Shown here piece after piece: positions 1 to 7,349 of a stretch of 8,611 nt of DNA. Origin of the DNA: Bryobacteraceae bacterium (GTDB lineage: Bacteria > Acidobacteriota > Terriglobia > Bryobacterales > Bryobacteraceae). The notes under the pieces were generated by a model. The model worked only from the letters and a program-made list of their open reading frames with translations, searched no databases and was not told where the DNA came from. How positions within the stretch are numbered: the first letter of the stretch is position 1; each line of letters opens with the position of its first letter. The stretch covers positions 1 to 8,611 of the forward strand of contig JAICMB010000116.1 in assembly GCA_025929455.1 (NCBI GenBank), in the 5' to 3' direction. The position numbers and the translations under genes were made by a program.

Positions 1-1891
1 CCTGCTCGACGTCTTTTTGAAAAAAGAAATCCTCGCCGATGCCGTTCGGATACCGCTTCAGCGACAGCGGGCGGTCGCGGAGGTGCGGCAGAATCAGGCC
101 GGCAACGGCGTTGTAATAATTGATGACGTCGCGTTTAGTGGTCCCGTCGTCGGGATAAAAGATTTTACTCAGGTTCGTGAACTTCAACGCCCGCCCGTCC
201 ACAATGACGGACTGTTCCGCCGTCGAGCCTGCCGCGACGACATCGCCGCCCTGCTCATCACCATCGCCGTTCAACTCCACGTCGCGCGCGTCCACGTCAT
301 CGCGCAGAGCGTCGAATACGGGCGCGCGCAGAATGCCGTCCGGCGTGAACTCCAGAAATTTGACCTTTGCGACGAGCTCCGGCTTCACCCACGTCACCTT
401 GCGTCCGAGCCGGTTCGTAATCGCGCCGCTAAACGGACTTTTGTCCGTGATCAGCGGTTTGAGCTTCGCGTAAATATTCGCCAGCTTGCGTTCGTCGAAC
501 CCCGTCCCAACCTGTCCCGTATGCACCAGCTTGCCGTTCCGGTACGCGCCGAGCACGAGTGAGCTGAAGTACTCGCGCTCTCCATGAGTGAAACCGCCGA
601 TGACGAACTCCTGGTCCTGGACCACTTTGATCTTGAGCCAGTTGGAGCTGCGCCGGCCTTCATATTTGCTGTCCGCGCGTTTCGCTATGATGCCTTCGAG
701 CCCGTTCTGGCGCGCGGCTTCGAGCATCTGGTCGCCCCCGGCGGTGAAGTGGTTGGAGTAGCGGATGCGCTCCGTCGTGGTCAGCCGTTCCTCGAGCACC
801 CGCTTGCGATCCGCGAGCGTCGCGCCGCGCAGGTCGTAGCCGTCGAGATAAAGAAGGTCGAACAAATACAACGTGACGGGATTGGATCGCGACAGGTGCG
901 CGATAGTGTTCGGGTCCCCCACGCTGATGCGCGGCTGTATGCGATTGAACACCGGGCGGCCCTTCTCATCGAGCGCGGCGATCTCACCGTCGAGAATCGC
1001 GCTCGTGCAGCGGAACCGATCCGGTAACACGGTCAGTTCCGGATACTGCGCGTCGCTGCGCTTCTGGTTGCGCGAGTAGATGCGCAACTCGCCGTCCTCG
1101 ATGAAACACAGGGCGCGCACGCCGTCCCATTTGATTTCGTACAGCCAGCCCTCGCCCGCCGGCACGCTATCCGCGAGACACGCCAACATCGGCGACACCT
1201 GCTCCGGCATGGGCGCTCCCACGGCGCCGGCGATCGCGTCTATTGCGGGCTGCTTAGTTTTTTTTTTACTCGCAGCTTTACGAACGGCCTTTTTGGTCGT
1301 TTTCTTGGCAGCCGGAAGGTTTTCCGCGATTTGCTGCTGCGTGCGCCCGGTCGAAACGCTGCGTGCGTAGTCTTCTACATTCCAACCCGGCGAGGCGAAC
1401 TCGTCGCGTTTTTTGATGAGCAGCCATTCGTTGCCCTTACCGCGCCCTTTCATGTGCACCAGGGCGTACTCGCCGTTGATCTTCTCGCCGTGAACTCGAA
1501 ACTTCAAGTCGCCGCGCGCGAGTTGCTCATCAACGGAAGCATCGCCCAGCGGTTCCCACGTGCCGTGGTCCCACAGCATCACGCTGCCGCCGCCATACTC
1601 GCCCTTGGGGATGTTGCCTTCAAAGCTGCCGTAGTCGAGCGGATGGTCTTCGACCATCATCGCGAGGTGCTTTGAAAGCGGCTCGAGCGAAGGCCCTTTC
1701 GGCACCGCCCACGATTTCAGAACGCCGTCCCATTCGAGACGGAAATCGTAGTGCAAGCGTGTGGCGTCGTGGCGCTGTATGTAGAAGTGAAGCGTGCGCT
1801 CGGTGGGGGTCTTTTTCGGAACGGCGGGACCCGGCTCCGGTGTCTTGTCGAAGTGCCGCTTGCGTACGTACTCTTCGAGTGCCATGCGCAT
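1..1891 (-). CDS. ligD: Multifunctional DNA ligase D (PE-LIG-POL order), partial at its C-terminus
   Basis: LigD repairs DNA double-strand breaks with Ku by non-homologous end joining: it trims 3' ends, adds nucleotides and seals nicks using ATP. About 630 residues are visible; the frame is open to the left edge, which cuts it. Residues about 30-160 are the 3'-phosphoesterase domain, with HDATRLHYDFRLEWDG carrying the expected H41, H47, D49 and R51, plus H83 and Y87. A Lys/Ala-rich linker (about 190-214) follows. The ATP-dependent ligase domain (about 225-520) has motif I EIKWDG with nucleotidyl lysine K254, RNQKR, LFDLLYLDG, motif IV EGIIAKR (K404) and motif V WLKIK (K420, K422). From about 560 the primase/polymerase domain begins (LSKIFYP at 574-580, then RPLSLKRYPNG). 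This is the Pseudomonas-type domain order. The start is ATG at 1891; a second ATG at 1885 gives the family-typical MALEEY start. Neither has a Shine-Dalgarno, and the next upstream in-frame stop is at 1991-1993. Family identity is very secure. Confidence 0.96.
   Translation of the reverse strand, partial: MRMALEEYVRKRHFDKTPEPGPAVPKKTPTERTLHFYIQRHDATRLHYDFRLEWDGVLKSWAVPKGPSLEPLSKHLAMMVEDHPLDYGSFEGNIPKGEYGGGSVMLWDHGTWEPLGDASVDEQLARGDLKFRVHGEKINGEYALVHMKGRGKGNEWLLIKKRDEFASPGWNVEDYARSVSTGRTQQQIAENLPAAKKTTKKAVRKAASKKKTKQPAIDAIAGAVGAPMPEQVSPMLACLADSVPAGEGWLYEIKWDGVRALCFIEDGELRIYSRNQKRSDAQYPELTVLPDRFRCTSAILDGEIAALDEKGRPVFNRIQPRISVGDPNTIAHLSRSNPVTLYLFDLLYLDGYDLRGATLADRKRVLEERLTTTERIRYSNHFTAGGDQMLEAARQNGLEGIIAKRADSKYEGRRSSNWLKIKVVQDQEFVIGGFTHGEREYFSSLVLGAYRNGKLVHTGQVGTGFDERKLANIYAKLKPLITDKSPFSGAITNRLGRKVTWVKPELVAKVKFLEFTPDGILRAPVFDALRDDVDARDVELNGDGDEQGGDVVAAGSTAEQSVIVDGRALKFTNLSKIFYPDDGTTKRDVINYYNAVAGLILPHLRDRPLSLKRYPNGIGEDFFFQKDVEQ
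1258..1267 (-). repeat. A10 homopolymer inside ligD (T10 on the forward strand)
   Basis: Ten consecutive A on the ligD coding strand encode K209-K211 and the first base of T212, in the linker between the phosphoesterase and ligase domains. Gain of one A makes the next codons AAC TAA, an immediate stop. Loss of one A gives CTA AGC AGC CCG CAA TAG, a stop six codons later. The run is seen directly; slippage is inferred. Confidence 0.9.
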
Positions 1892-1998
1892 TTCAAGGGT
1901 ACCGTGGGGCGGGGCGGGTTCGCTGGCAGCAGCCGTGCGCGCCTTCCCGACGGCCAAATGTTCAGTTGTGCTGCCCTTCGGTCTGCGACCCTAAAGTC
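1892..1998. promoter_or_regulatory. Divergent intergenic region between ligD and the M1 aminopeptidase
   Basis: This 107-bp gap separates two divergently transcribed genes and must hold, or lie close to, both promoters unless transcripts start inside the neighbouring gene. I find no convincing sigma-70 -35/-10 pair; the best forward candidate is weak and too close to the aminopeptidase start. The ligD side is C-rich on the mRNA strand and lacks a Shine-Dalgarno. Its only distinct structure is the G-tract cluster at 1897-1918. Confidence 0.5.
1897..1918 (+). other. Putative G-quadruplex motif upstream of ligD
   Basis: Four G-tracts on the forward strand (1897-1899, 1906-1909, 1911-1914, 1916-1918) are separated by loops of 6, 1 and 1 nt. 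This fits the canonical G3+N1-7 pattern, and the two single-nucleotide loops favour a stable fold. It begins 5 bp from the ligD start codon and lies on the template strand for ligD. For the aminopeptidase it is on the coding strand, 80-102 nt upstream of the ATG. The motif is seen directly; folding and function are inferred. Confidence 0.6.
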
Positions 1999-4650
1999 AT
2001 GTGGGGACGAATTTGTTGTGCCCTTACTGTTTGCATGCCGCTGGCCTTTACCAAGGCCCCGGAACTTCGGTTGGCGGGCGGCATCGCGCCCACCGCGTAC
2101 ACCGCGTCGCTAAACATCACGCCCAACCGCGACACCTTCACCGGTCACATCATCATCGATCTCACGGTGCACGCGCCGAGCAATGAGATTTGGCTCAACG
2201 CCATAAACCTGACGTTCACCAAAGCGCAGCTCACCGCCGGCGGCAAAACGCTCGCTGCACGCGTTCTCCCGTCCCCCGATCAATTCGCCGGCTTCGGCTT
2301 CGATCGCGAGATCGGCCCCGGCGCCGCGCAGCTCACCATCGACTACTCCGGCCGCATCAGCCGCATCAGTAGCGCCGGCATCTTTGAACTGCCGGACAAC
2401 GGCAACTGGTACGTCTACACGCAATTCGAACCCACTGACGCGCGCCGCGCCTTCCCATGCTTCGACGAGCCGTCGTTCAAGGTGCCGTGGCAGTTGACGC
2501 TGACGGTCCCCTCCGGCGCCAAAGCTTTCTCGAACACGCCCGCGCAAGGCACAACGTTTATGGGCAGCATAGCGATGACACAGTTCACGCGTACGCGCCC
2601 GCTGCCCAGCTATCTCGTCGCGTTCGCGGTCGGTCCCTTCGACATCGTCGATGCGGGCCACGCCGGCAGCAAGCACACGCCGCTGCGCATCATCGTCCCG
2701 AAAGGCCACGCGCCCGAAGCGGCCTATGCTGCCGCAACGGTTCCGCAGTTGCTCGACCGCCTGGAAACGTACTTCGGTATCCCGTTTCCCTACGACAAGC
2801 TGGATAGCGTCGCGATGCCGATCAGTAATTTCGCGATGGAAAACGCCGGCCTGATCACCTACGGCTCCGGCAGCCTGTTATCTAAGCCGTCGGAAGACAC
2901 GATCCGCCGCCAGCGCGGCATGACCGAAGTCGCCGCCCACGAAATGGCGCATCAGTGGTTCGGCGATCTGGTGACCACCGATTGGTGGAATGACATCTGG
3001 CTGAACGAAGCGTTCGCGAGCTGGATGGAAGGGAAAATCGTGAGCGAATGGAAGCCGGACTGGCACGTGGAAGTCGCAGCGCTCGAAGACAAATTCGAAG
3101 CCATGGGCCTGGACAGTCTTATGTCCACGCGCCGCATCACCCAGCCCATCCGCTCTGCCGGCGACATCGCCAACGCCTTCGACGCGATCACATATCAGAA
3201 GGGCTCCGCCGTGATCCGCATGTTTGAGCACTGGATCGGCACGGACACATTTCGGCGCGGCGTGCAGGGCTATTTGCATACCTACGCGGACCGCAACGCC
3301 AGCACCGCCGAGTTCCTCACCGCCATCAGCAAAGCCGCTGGCCGCGACATCGCACCGGCGTTCGACACATTTCTCGATCAACCGGGTATTCCCGTCGTCA
3401 CGGCGCGTCTCGATTGCAACGCCAAGCCGCCGGCGTTGCATTTGGCCCAGCATCGCTATCTGCCCATCGGTTCACCCGGCCGCACCAACACAAAGGCCCG
3501 CTCCGAACAATGGCAAATTCCCGTTTGCATGGCCTACGGCGATGCGAGCAGCCACGATCACCGGCAGTGCACGCTGCTGAGTCAAACGGCGGCGGACCTG
3601 CAGCTCAAAGAAGGCAACGGCTGCCCGGCGTGGCTCAACCTCAACGAGGGCGCTTACGGCTACTATCGCGCGCGCGAAGACGACAAAATGATCGCCGGCG
3701 CATTAGCAGAAGGTGGCCGGCGGCTCTCGCTAGCTGGCCGCGTCAGTATGTTGAACGATCTGATCGCGCTCACCGAGAGCGGCGATGTCCCGCCTTCGAC
3801 GGCGCTCGCCGTTGTTCCCGAGTTTGCCGCCGCGCGCGATCACAATGTCGTAAAACAGGACACCGCGATCGCGGGCCTGACCGAAGCCGATTTCATGCCC
3901 GCCTCGGAGCGGCCGAAATCGGAAGCGTACATCCGCCGCACCTTCGCCCCGCGTGCACGTACGCTTGGTTGGGGCCGCCGCGCCGCCGACAGTAACGACA
4001 CCTTGCTGATGCGCGCCACGCTGGTGCCCTTTGCCGCGCGCAATGGCGCCGACCCCGAACTGCTCAACGACGCCGGCGCGCTCGCGCGCCGCTGGCTTCA
4101 GGATCGCTCCGCCATAACCGACCGCGGCATGATTGCCGACGTGCTGCAAGCAGCCGCGCAAAACGGAAACCGTGACCTGTTCGAGAAATATCTCGCCGCC
4201 GCCAAAGCCGCGCCCGACTCGCGCACGCGCCGGGAATTGTTGCGCGGTCTGGGCAGCTTCCGCGACCCCGCGATCGTCGAAAGCGCCCTCGGTTTGCTGC
4301 TAACAGGCGAGTTCGACGCGCGCGAAGCGTTCGTTCCGCTCCTATTAGGTCCGCTGCGCTACCCGGAGACGCGCGATCTGCCGTTCCAATTTGTACGTGC
4401 GCACGTTGACCAATTACTCGCGCGTCTTCCACGCGAAGTGGGCGGTGATTTCGCGGCCATGCTGCCGGAGACGGGCCGCGACTTCTGTGACGCGCAGCAC
4501 CGCTCCGAAGTCCAGTCGTTCTTTGCCGGTCGCGTGCAGAACTACATCGGCGGCGAGCGCACGCTGCATCAGGTCATCGAAGCCATCGGAACCTGCATGG
4601 CGCAAAAGCGCGCCCTGGAACCCGAAATCGCGGCGTATCTCAACCACTAA
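1999..4650 (+). CDS. M1 family zinc aminopeptidase (PepN/ERAP-like), probably exported
   Basis: This metallopeptidase removes N-terminal residues from peptides. The 883-residue product has the full M1 layout: an N-terminal beta domain with PCFDEPSF (C154-P158 region), then the catalytic domain, and a long alpha-helical ERAP1-like C-terminal half (about 540-883). The zinc site is HEMAH (H314, E315, H318) followed 18 residues later by ligand E337 in WLNEAFASW. Y399 in ITYQKGS is the likely transition-state tyrosine. The substrate-binding GAMEN motif reads FAMEN (278-282), an unusual first residue. The frame is open back to 1672, but that extension overlaps ligD antisense and has no family match. 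ATG at 1999 gives a basic residue, a short hydrophobic stretch (MWGRICCALTVCMPLAF) and then the mature-like sequence. This looks like a weak signal peptide, and LTVC is not a good lipobox. Length is close to E. coli PepN (870 aa). The physiological substrate is unknown. Confidence 0.93.
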   Translation: MWGRICCALTVCMPLAFTKAPELRLAGGIAPTAYTASLNITPNRDTFTGHIIIDLTVHAPSNEIWLNAINLTFTKAQLTAGGKTLAARVLPSPDQFAGFGFDREIGPGAAQLTIDYSGRISRISSAGIFELPDNGNWYVYTQFEPTDARRAFPCFDEPSFKVPWQLTLTVPSGAKAFSNTPAQGTTFMGSIAMTQFTRTRPLPSYLVAFAVGPFDIVDAGHAGSKHTPLRIIVPKGHAPEAAYAAATVPQLLDRLETYFGIPFPYDKLDSVAMPISNFAMENAGLITYGSGSLLSKPSEDTIRRQRGMTEVAAHEMAHQWFGDLVTTDWWNDIWLNEAFASWMEGKIVSEWKPDWHVEVAALEDKFEAMGLDSLMSTRRITQPIRSAGDIANAFDAITYQKGSAVIRMFEHWIGTDTFRRGVQGYLHTYADRNASTAEFLTAISKAAGRDIAPAFDTFLDQPGIPVVTARLDCNAKPPALHLAQHRYLPIGSPGRTNTKARSEQWQIPVCMAYGDASSHDHRQCTLLSQTAADLQLKEGNGCPAWLNLNEGAYGYYRAREDDKMIAGALAEGGRRLSLAGRVSMLNDLIALTESGDVPPSTALAVVPEFAAARDHNVVKQDTAIAGLTEADFMPASERPKSEAYIRRTFAPRARTLGWGRRAADSNDTLLMRATLVPFAARNGADPELLNDAGALARRWLQDRSAITDRGMIADVLQAAAQNGNRDLFEKYLAAAKAAPDSRTRRELLRGLGSFRDPAIVESALGLLLTGEFDAREAFVPLLLGPLRYPETRDLPFQFVRAHVDQLLARLPREVGGDFAAMLPETGRDFCDAQHRSEVQSFFAGRVQNYIGGERTLHQVIEAIGTCMAQKRALEPEIAAYLNH

Positions 4651-4714
4651 CGCCCGGTTGAACGAAAGGACACCGCCGTTTCGCACGTCTCCCTAAAAGC
4701 GCGAGAATTGGAGA
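4651..4714 (+). promoter_or_regulatory. Short gap between the aminopeptidase and the molybdoenzyme genes
   Basis: This 64-bp codirectional gap has no strong terminator. A weak inverted pair (4663-4667 with 4679-4683, CGAAA/TTTCG, 11-nt loop) lacks a U-tract. Read-through from the aminopeptidase is therefore possible, but a local promoter cannot be excluded. A GGAG at 4710-4713 is only one base from the next ATG, too close for an ideal ribosome-binding site. Confidence 0.35.
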
Positions 4715-5185
4715 ATGGAGCTCACGGTAAACGGTACGGCACGAAACGTACGCAGCGCGGCGGGGCGCCCCCTGCTCTATGTCTTGCGAGACGAGCTTGG
4801 CCTTACCGGAACCAAGTACGGCTGCGGCGAAGGACAATGCGGCGCGTGCACAGTGTTGCTCGACGGCGCTGCGGTGCGCTCCTGTCTCACTCCGTTGCGG
4901 GCGGCCGCCGGCAAGCGCATCACGACCATTGAAGGATTGGAGCGCGACGGGCGGCTCCATCCCGTGCAGCAGGCCTTTCTCGACGCGGACGCGATGCAGT
5001 GCGGCTACTGCACTGCGGGCATGATCCTGGCGAGCGTGGCCCTGCTGGATAAGACACCCGACCCGGACATTGCCTCCATCCGCCACTCGCTGAACGGCAA
5101 CGTGTGCCGCTGCGGAACCTATCCGCGCATCGTCCAGGCGGTGCGCCTGGCCGCTCGCGCGCAAGCGGGGGTGCGTAATGCCTGA
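4715..5185 (+). CDS. [2Fe-2S] subunit of a xanthine-oxidase-family molybdoenzyme (IorA-like)
   Basis: This is the small electron-transfer subunit of a molybdenum hydroxylase; it passes electrons from the Mo cofactor subunit to an outside acceptor. The 156-residue protein carries the two expected [2Fe-2S] domains. The plant-ferredoxin-type cluster uses C37, C42, C45 and C57 (GCGEGQCGACTVLLDG). The C-terminal helical cluster uses C96, C99, C131 and C133 (QCGYCTAGM and NVCRCGTYPRI). All eight cysteines are present. The length matches stand-alone IorA/aldehyde-oxidoreductase small subunits. There is no signal peptide, so the protein probably crosses the membrane folded and bound to its Tat-exported partner. 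It overlaps the next gene by 8 bp, indicating translational coupling. No FAD-binding third subunit is adjacent. The start at 4715 gives the usual MxLxVNG opening. The family is secure; the substrate cannot be read from this subunit. Confidence 0.95.
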   Translation: MELTVNGTARNVRSAAGRPLLYVLRDELGLTGTKYGCGEGQCGACTVLLDGAAVRSCLTPLRAAAGKRITTIEGLERDGRLHPVQQAFLDADAMQCGYCTAGMILASVALLDKTPDPDIASIRHSLNGNVCRCGTYPRIVQAVRLAARAQAGVRNA

Positions 5186-7286
5186 GCCGCTTGAACTGGA
5201 GCGTTACGAATTACGCGAACCGCCATTTCATACGTTCGAGCCGGACCGCCGCGACTTCGTCAAGTTGCTCGGTGGCGGCATCGTGGTGCTGCTCGCCGCG
5301 GGCGATGCTGTCGCACAAGAATCCGGCGCGCGCGGCCGCACGCATCGCGAACCGCTGCCGGAAACACTCTCTGCGTGGCTGCACATCGCGCCCGACGGGA
5401 CCATCACGGTCTACACCGGCAAAGCCGAAATGGGCCAGAACATTCGTACCTCGCTGACCCAGGCGGTCGCCGAAGAGCTGCGCGTGGCGCCGGGCGCGAT
5501 CCCGCTCGTGATGGCCGATACCGCTCGCACGCCGTTCGACCTGGGCACCTTCGGCAGCCGCACCACACCGACCATGGCGCCGCAACTGCACAAAGCGGGC
5601 GCGACCGCGCGCGAGATGCTGCTCGCCGTCGCCGCTTCGAAGTGGAAGTGTGATCGCACGGCGCTCGCGATCGCCAAAGGAACGGTGGGCAACACCGCTA
5701 CCGGTGCGTCCGCGAGCTACGGCGAGCTCGCCCGCGAGCGTGAAGCTGCCGTCACCATCCCGGCCGATGCGCCCGTGACGCCCGCCACGGAGTGGAAGAT
5801 CGCGGGCACCGATGAGGCCAAGATCAGCGCGCGCGATATCGTCACTGGTCGTCATAAGTACACCTGCGATATGAGCCTGCCCGGCATGCTCTACGGCAAG
5901 GTCGTGCGCCCGCCGGCTTTTCACTCAAAGTTAGTCTCTGTGGACACGAGTGCAGCCGGGCGCATGCGCGGCGTAACCGTAGTACACGACGGCGACTTCC
6001 TCGCGGTCGCGAGCGCCGATCCCGAAGTGCTGCCCGCCGCCGCGGCAGCGATCAAAGCGAACTGGCACACGCCAGACCAGATCTCGACCAAGGACCTGTT
6101 CACGTACCTGCGTACGCATCCCGCCGAGGCCAACCGCGCTGCCGGCGAGGCGGATCCTCCCAAGCAGCCCGCCGAATCCGGACACGCGGTCGCGGCGACC
6201 TATCTCGTATCCTACATACAGCACGTGCCGCTCGAAACGCGTGCCGCGCTCGCGCAATGGAAAGACGGCCGGGTCGAAGTCTGGACCGGTTCGCAGCGCC
6301 CGTTCGGCGTGCGCACCGAGTTAGCGCAGGCGTTCAGCCTGCCTGAAGACCACGTGCATGTCATCGTCCCTGATACCGGCGCCGCATACGGGGGCAAGCA
6401 CACCGGCGACGCCGCGGTGGAAGCCGCGCGCATCGCCAAAGGCGCGGGCAAGCCCGTCAAGCTGGTGTGGACGCGCGAGGAAGAGTTCACATGGGCGTAC
6501 TTCCGCCCCGCGGGCGTTATCGATGTTCGCGGCGCCGCGGACGCCAATGGCGCGATCACGCACTGGGAGATGGACAACTACAACTCCGGCCCGTCCGCCG
6601 TCCGCAGCCACTACAACATCGCGAACGAGCGCGCCGAGTTTCACGAGACCGAGTATCCGTTGCGCCAGGGCTCCTATCGTGCGCTCGCCGCCACCGCGAA
6701 CCACTTCGCGCGCGAATCGCACATCGACGAACTCGCACACTCGGTCGGCATGGACCCGCTCGCATTCCGTCTGAAAAACATCTCCGACCCTCGTCTGCGC
6801 GCCGTCCTCGAAGCCGCTGCCCAACGCTTCGGATGGAATAACAGCTCGCGAGGCAAAGCCTGCGGTATGTCGTGCGGGTTCGAAAAGGGCGGCTATATCG
6901 CCACTTTCGCCGAAGTCAGTACCAGCGCCGGCGCAACCATGCCGCGCGTGCTCCGCGCAGTACAGGCGTTCGAGTGCGGCGCGGTAGTCAATCCCGAACA
7001 CCTGCGCAACTCCATCACGGGCGCGATCATGATGGGCATCGGCGGCGCGCTGTTCGAAGCCATCGATTTCGCCGACGGCCGCGTGCTCAACGCGCGCCTA
7101 TCGCAATACCGCGTCCCTCGCTTCGAAGATGCACCCGACATCGAGGTGGTGCTCGTGAACCGCAAAGACCTGCCGTCCTCCGGCGCCGGCGAAACGCCGA
7201 TCGTCGGCATCGCCCCCGCCATCGCGAACGCTGTCTTTGCAGGCACCGGCCGCCGCCTGCGCCAAATGCCGCTCCGCCTCGCCTAA
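5178..7286 (+). CDS. Molybdopterin-binding large subunit of a xanthine-oxidase-family dehydrogenase (IorB-like), Tat-exported
   Basis: This subunit should oxidise an aldehyde or hydroxylate an N-heterocycle at a molybdenum-cytosine-dinucleotide centre. The 702-residue protein opens with a twin-arginine signal: R24-R25 in DRRDFVK, a hydrophobic stretch at about 30-42, and a likely AVA/Q cleavage near residue 46. It then shows the IorB-type first domain (ITVYTGKAEMGQNIRTSLTQ and an FGSRTTPTM stretch). The GGxFG-type Mo-cofactor loop appears as GAAYGGKHTGD (401-411). R501 lies in QGSYRAL. GAGETP near the C-terminus supplies E672, the family's catalytic glutamate. It is somewhat shorter than classic IorB (about 780 aa) but has both ends. 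GGGGGTG just before the ATG is a plausible ribosome-binding site. With the preceding [2Fe-2S] gene it makes a two-subunit periplasmic enzyme, and with no FAD subunit nearby the acceptor is probably a cytochrome or quinone. The substrate is unknown; the name IorB reflects family only. Confidence 0.93.
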   Translation: MPEPLELERYELREPPFHTFEPDRRDFVKLLGGGIVVLLAAGDAVAQESGARGRTHREPLPETLSAWLHIAPDGTITVYTGKAEMGQNIRTSLTQAVAEELRVAPGAIPLVMADTARTPFDLGTFGSRTTPTMAPQLHKAGATAREMLLAVAASKWKCDRTALAIAKGTVGNTATGASASYGELAREREAAVTIPADAPVTPATEWKIAGTDEAKISARDIVTGRHKYTCDMSLPGMLYGKVVRPPAFHSKLVSVDTSAAGRMRGVTVVHDGDFLAVASADPEVLPAAAAAIKANWHTPDQISTKDLFTYLRTHPAEANRAAGEADPPKQPAESGHAVAATYLVSYIQHVPLETRAALAQWKDGRVEVWTGSQRPFGVRTELAQAFSLPEDHVHVIVPDTGAAYGGKHTGDAAVEAARIAKGAGKPVKLVWTREEEFTWAYFRPAGVIDVRGAADANGAITHWEMDNYNSGPSAVRSHYNIANERAEFHETEYPLRQGSYRALAATANHFARESHIDELAHSVGMDPLAFRLKNISDPRLRAVLEAAAQRFGWNNSSRGKACGMSCGFEKGGYIATFAEVSTSAGATMPRVLRAVQAFECGAVVNPEHLRNSITGAIMMGIGGALFEAIDFADGRVLNARLSQYRVPRFEDAPDIEVVLVNRKDLPSSGAGETPIVGIAPAIANAVFAGTGRRLRQMPLRLA

Positions 7287-7349
7287 ACTCTACGTGGTTG
7301 GGCAGGTTTTTAACCCGAGGCGGATTTCCAATCGGCCTCGTCCGCTCTG
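7287..7349. other. Convergent intergenic gap
   Basis: These 63 bp lie between the stop of the forward molybdoenzyme gene and the stop of the reverse-strand secreted-protein gene. Apart from two adjacent hairpins (7305-7315, GGTT/AACC with a TTT loop, and the larger one at 7316-7340) I see nothing else here. Confidence 0.6.
7316..7340. terminator. Hairpin between convergent genes, candidate bidirectional terminator
   Basis: CGAGGC (7316-7321) pairs with GCCTCG (7335-7340). After one G-G mismatch, GATT (7323-7326) pairs with AATC (7330-7333) around a 3-nt TCC loop, giving ten base pairs. It sits 9 bp past the reverse gene's stop and 29 bp past the forward gene's stop, the right place for a shared terminator. 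No U-tract follows on either strand, so a classical Rho-independent mechanism is doubtful. It could instead act as a 3'-end stabiliser. Confidence 0.45.

Noticed and set aside
17..1675. Several forward open frames (for example 17-562, 584-1027, 1331-1675)
   Set aside because: They are antisense to ligD, whose reverse frame carries all the diagnostic catalytic motifs; GC-rich codon use creates such shadow frames.
1966..1994. Possible -35/-10 promoter for the aminopeptidase
   Set aside because: The hexamers match poorly, and the -10 would lie within about 5 bp of the start codon.
1672..1998. Forward open frame extending the aminopeptidase by 109 residues upstream
   Set aside because: It runs antisense across the phosphoesterase-coding part of ligD, shows no family-like sequence, and would bury the signal-peptide-like start at 1999.
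1999..2036. Lipoprotein signal (LTVC) at the aminopeptidase N-terminus
   Set aside because: Valine before the cysteine does not fit the lipobox and the preceding stretch is too short.
2110..4161. Long reverse-strand open frames of 120-199 residues
   Set aside because: They are shadows of the M1 aminopeptidase, with Arg/Ala/Gly-rich low-information translations and no recognisable motifs.
4663..4683. Possible terminator after the aminopeptidase
   Set aside because: The stem is only five base pairs with an 11-nt loop and no U-tract.
4640..7001. Reverse-strand open frames of 174-237 residues across the molybdoenzyme genes
   Set aside because: The forward frames hold every expected cofactor ligand; the reverse frames have no coherent domain and vary with codon bias.
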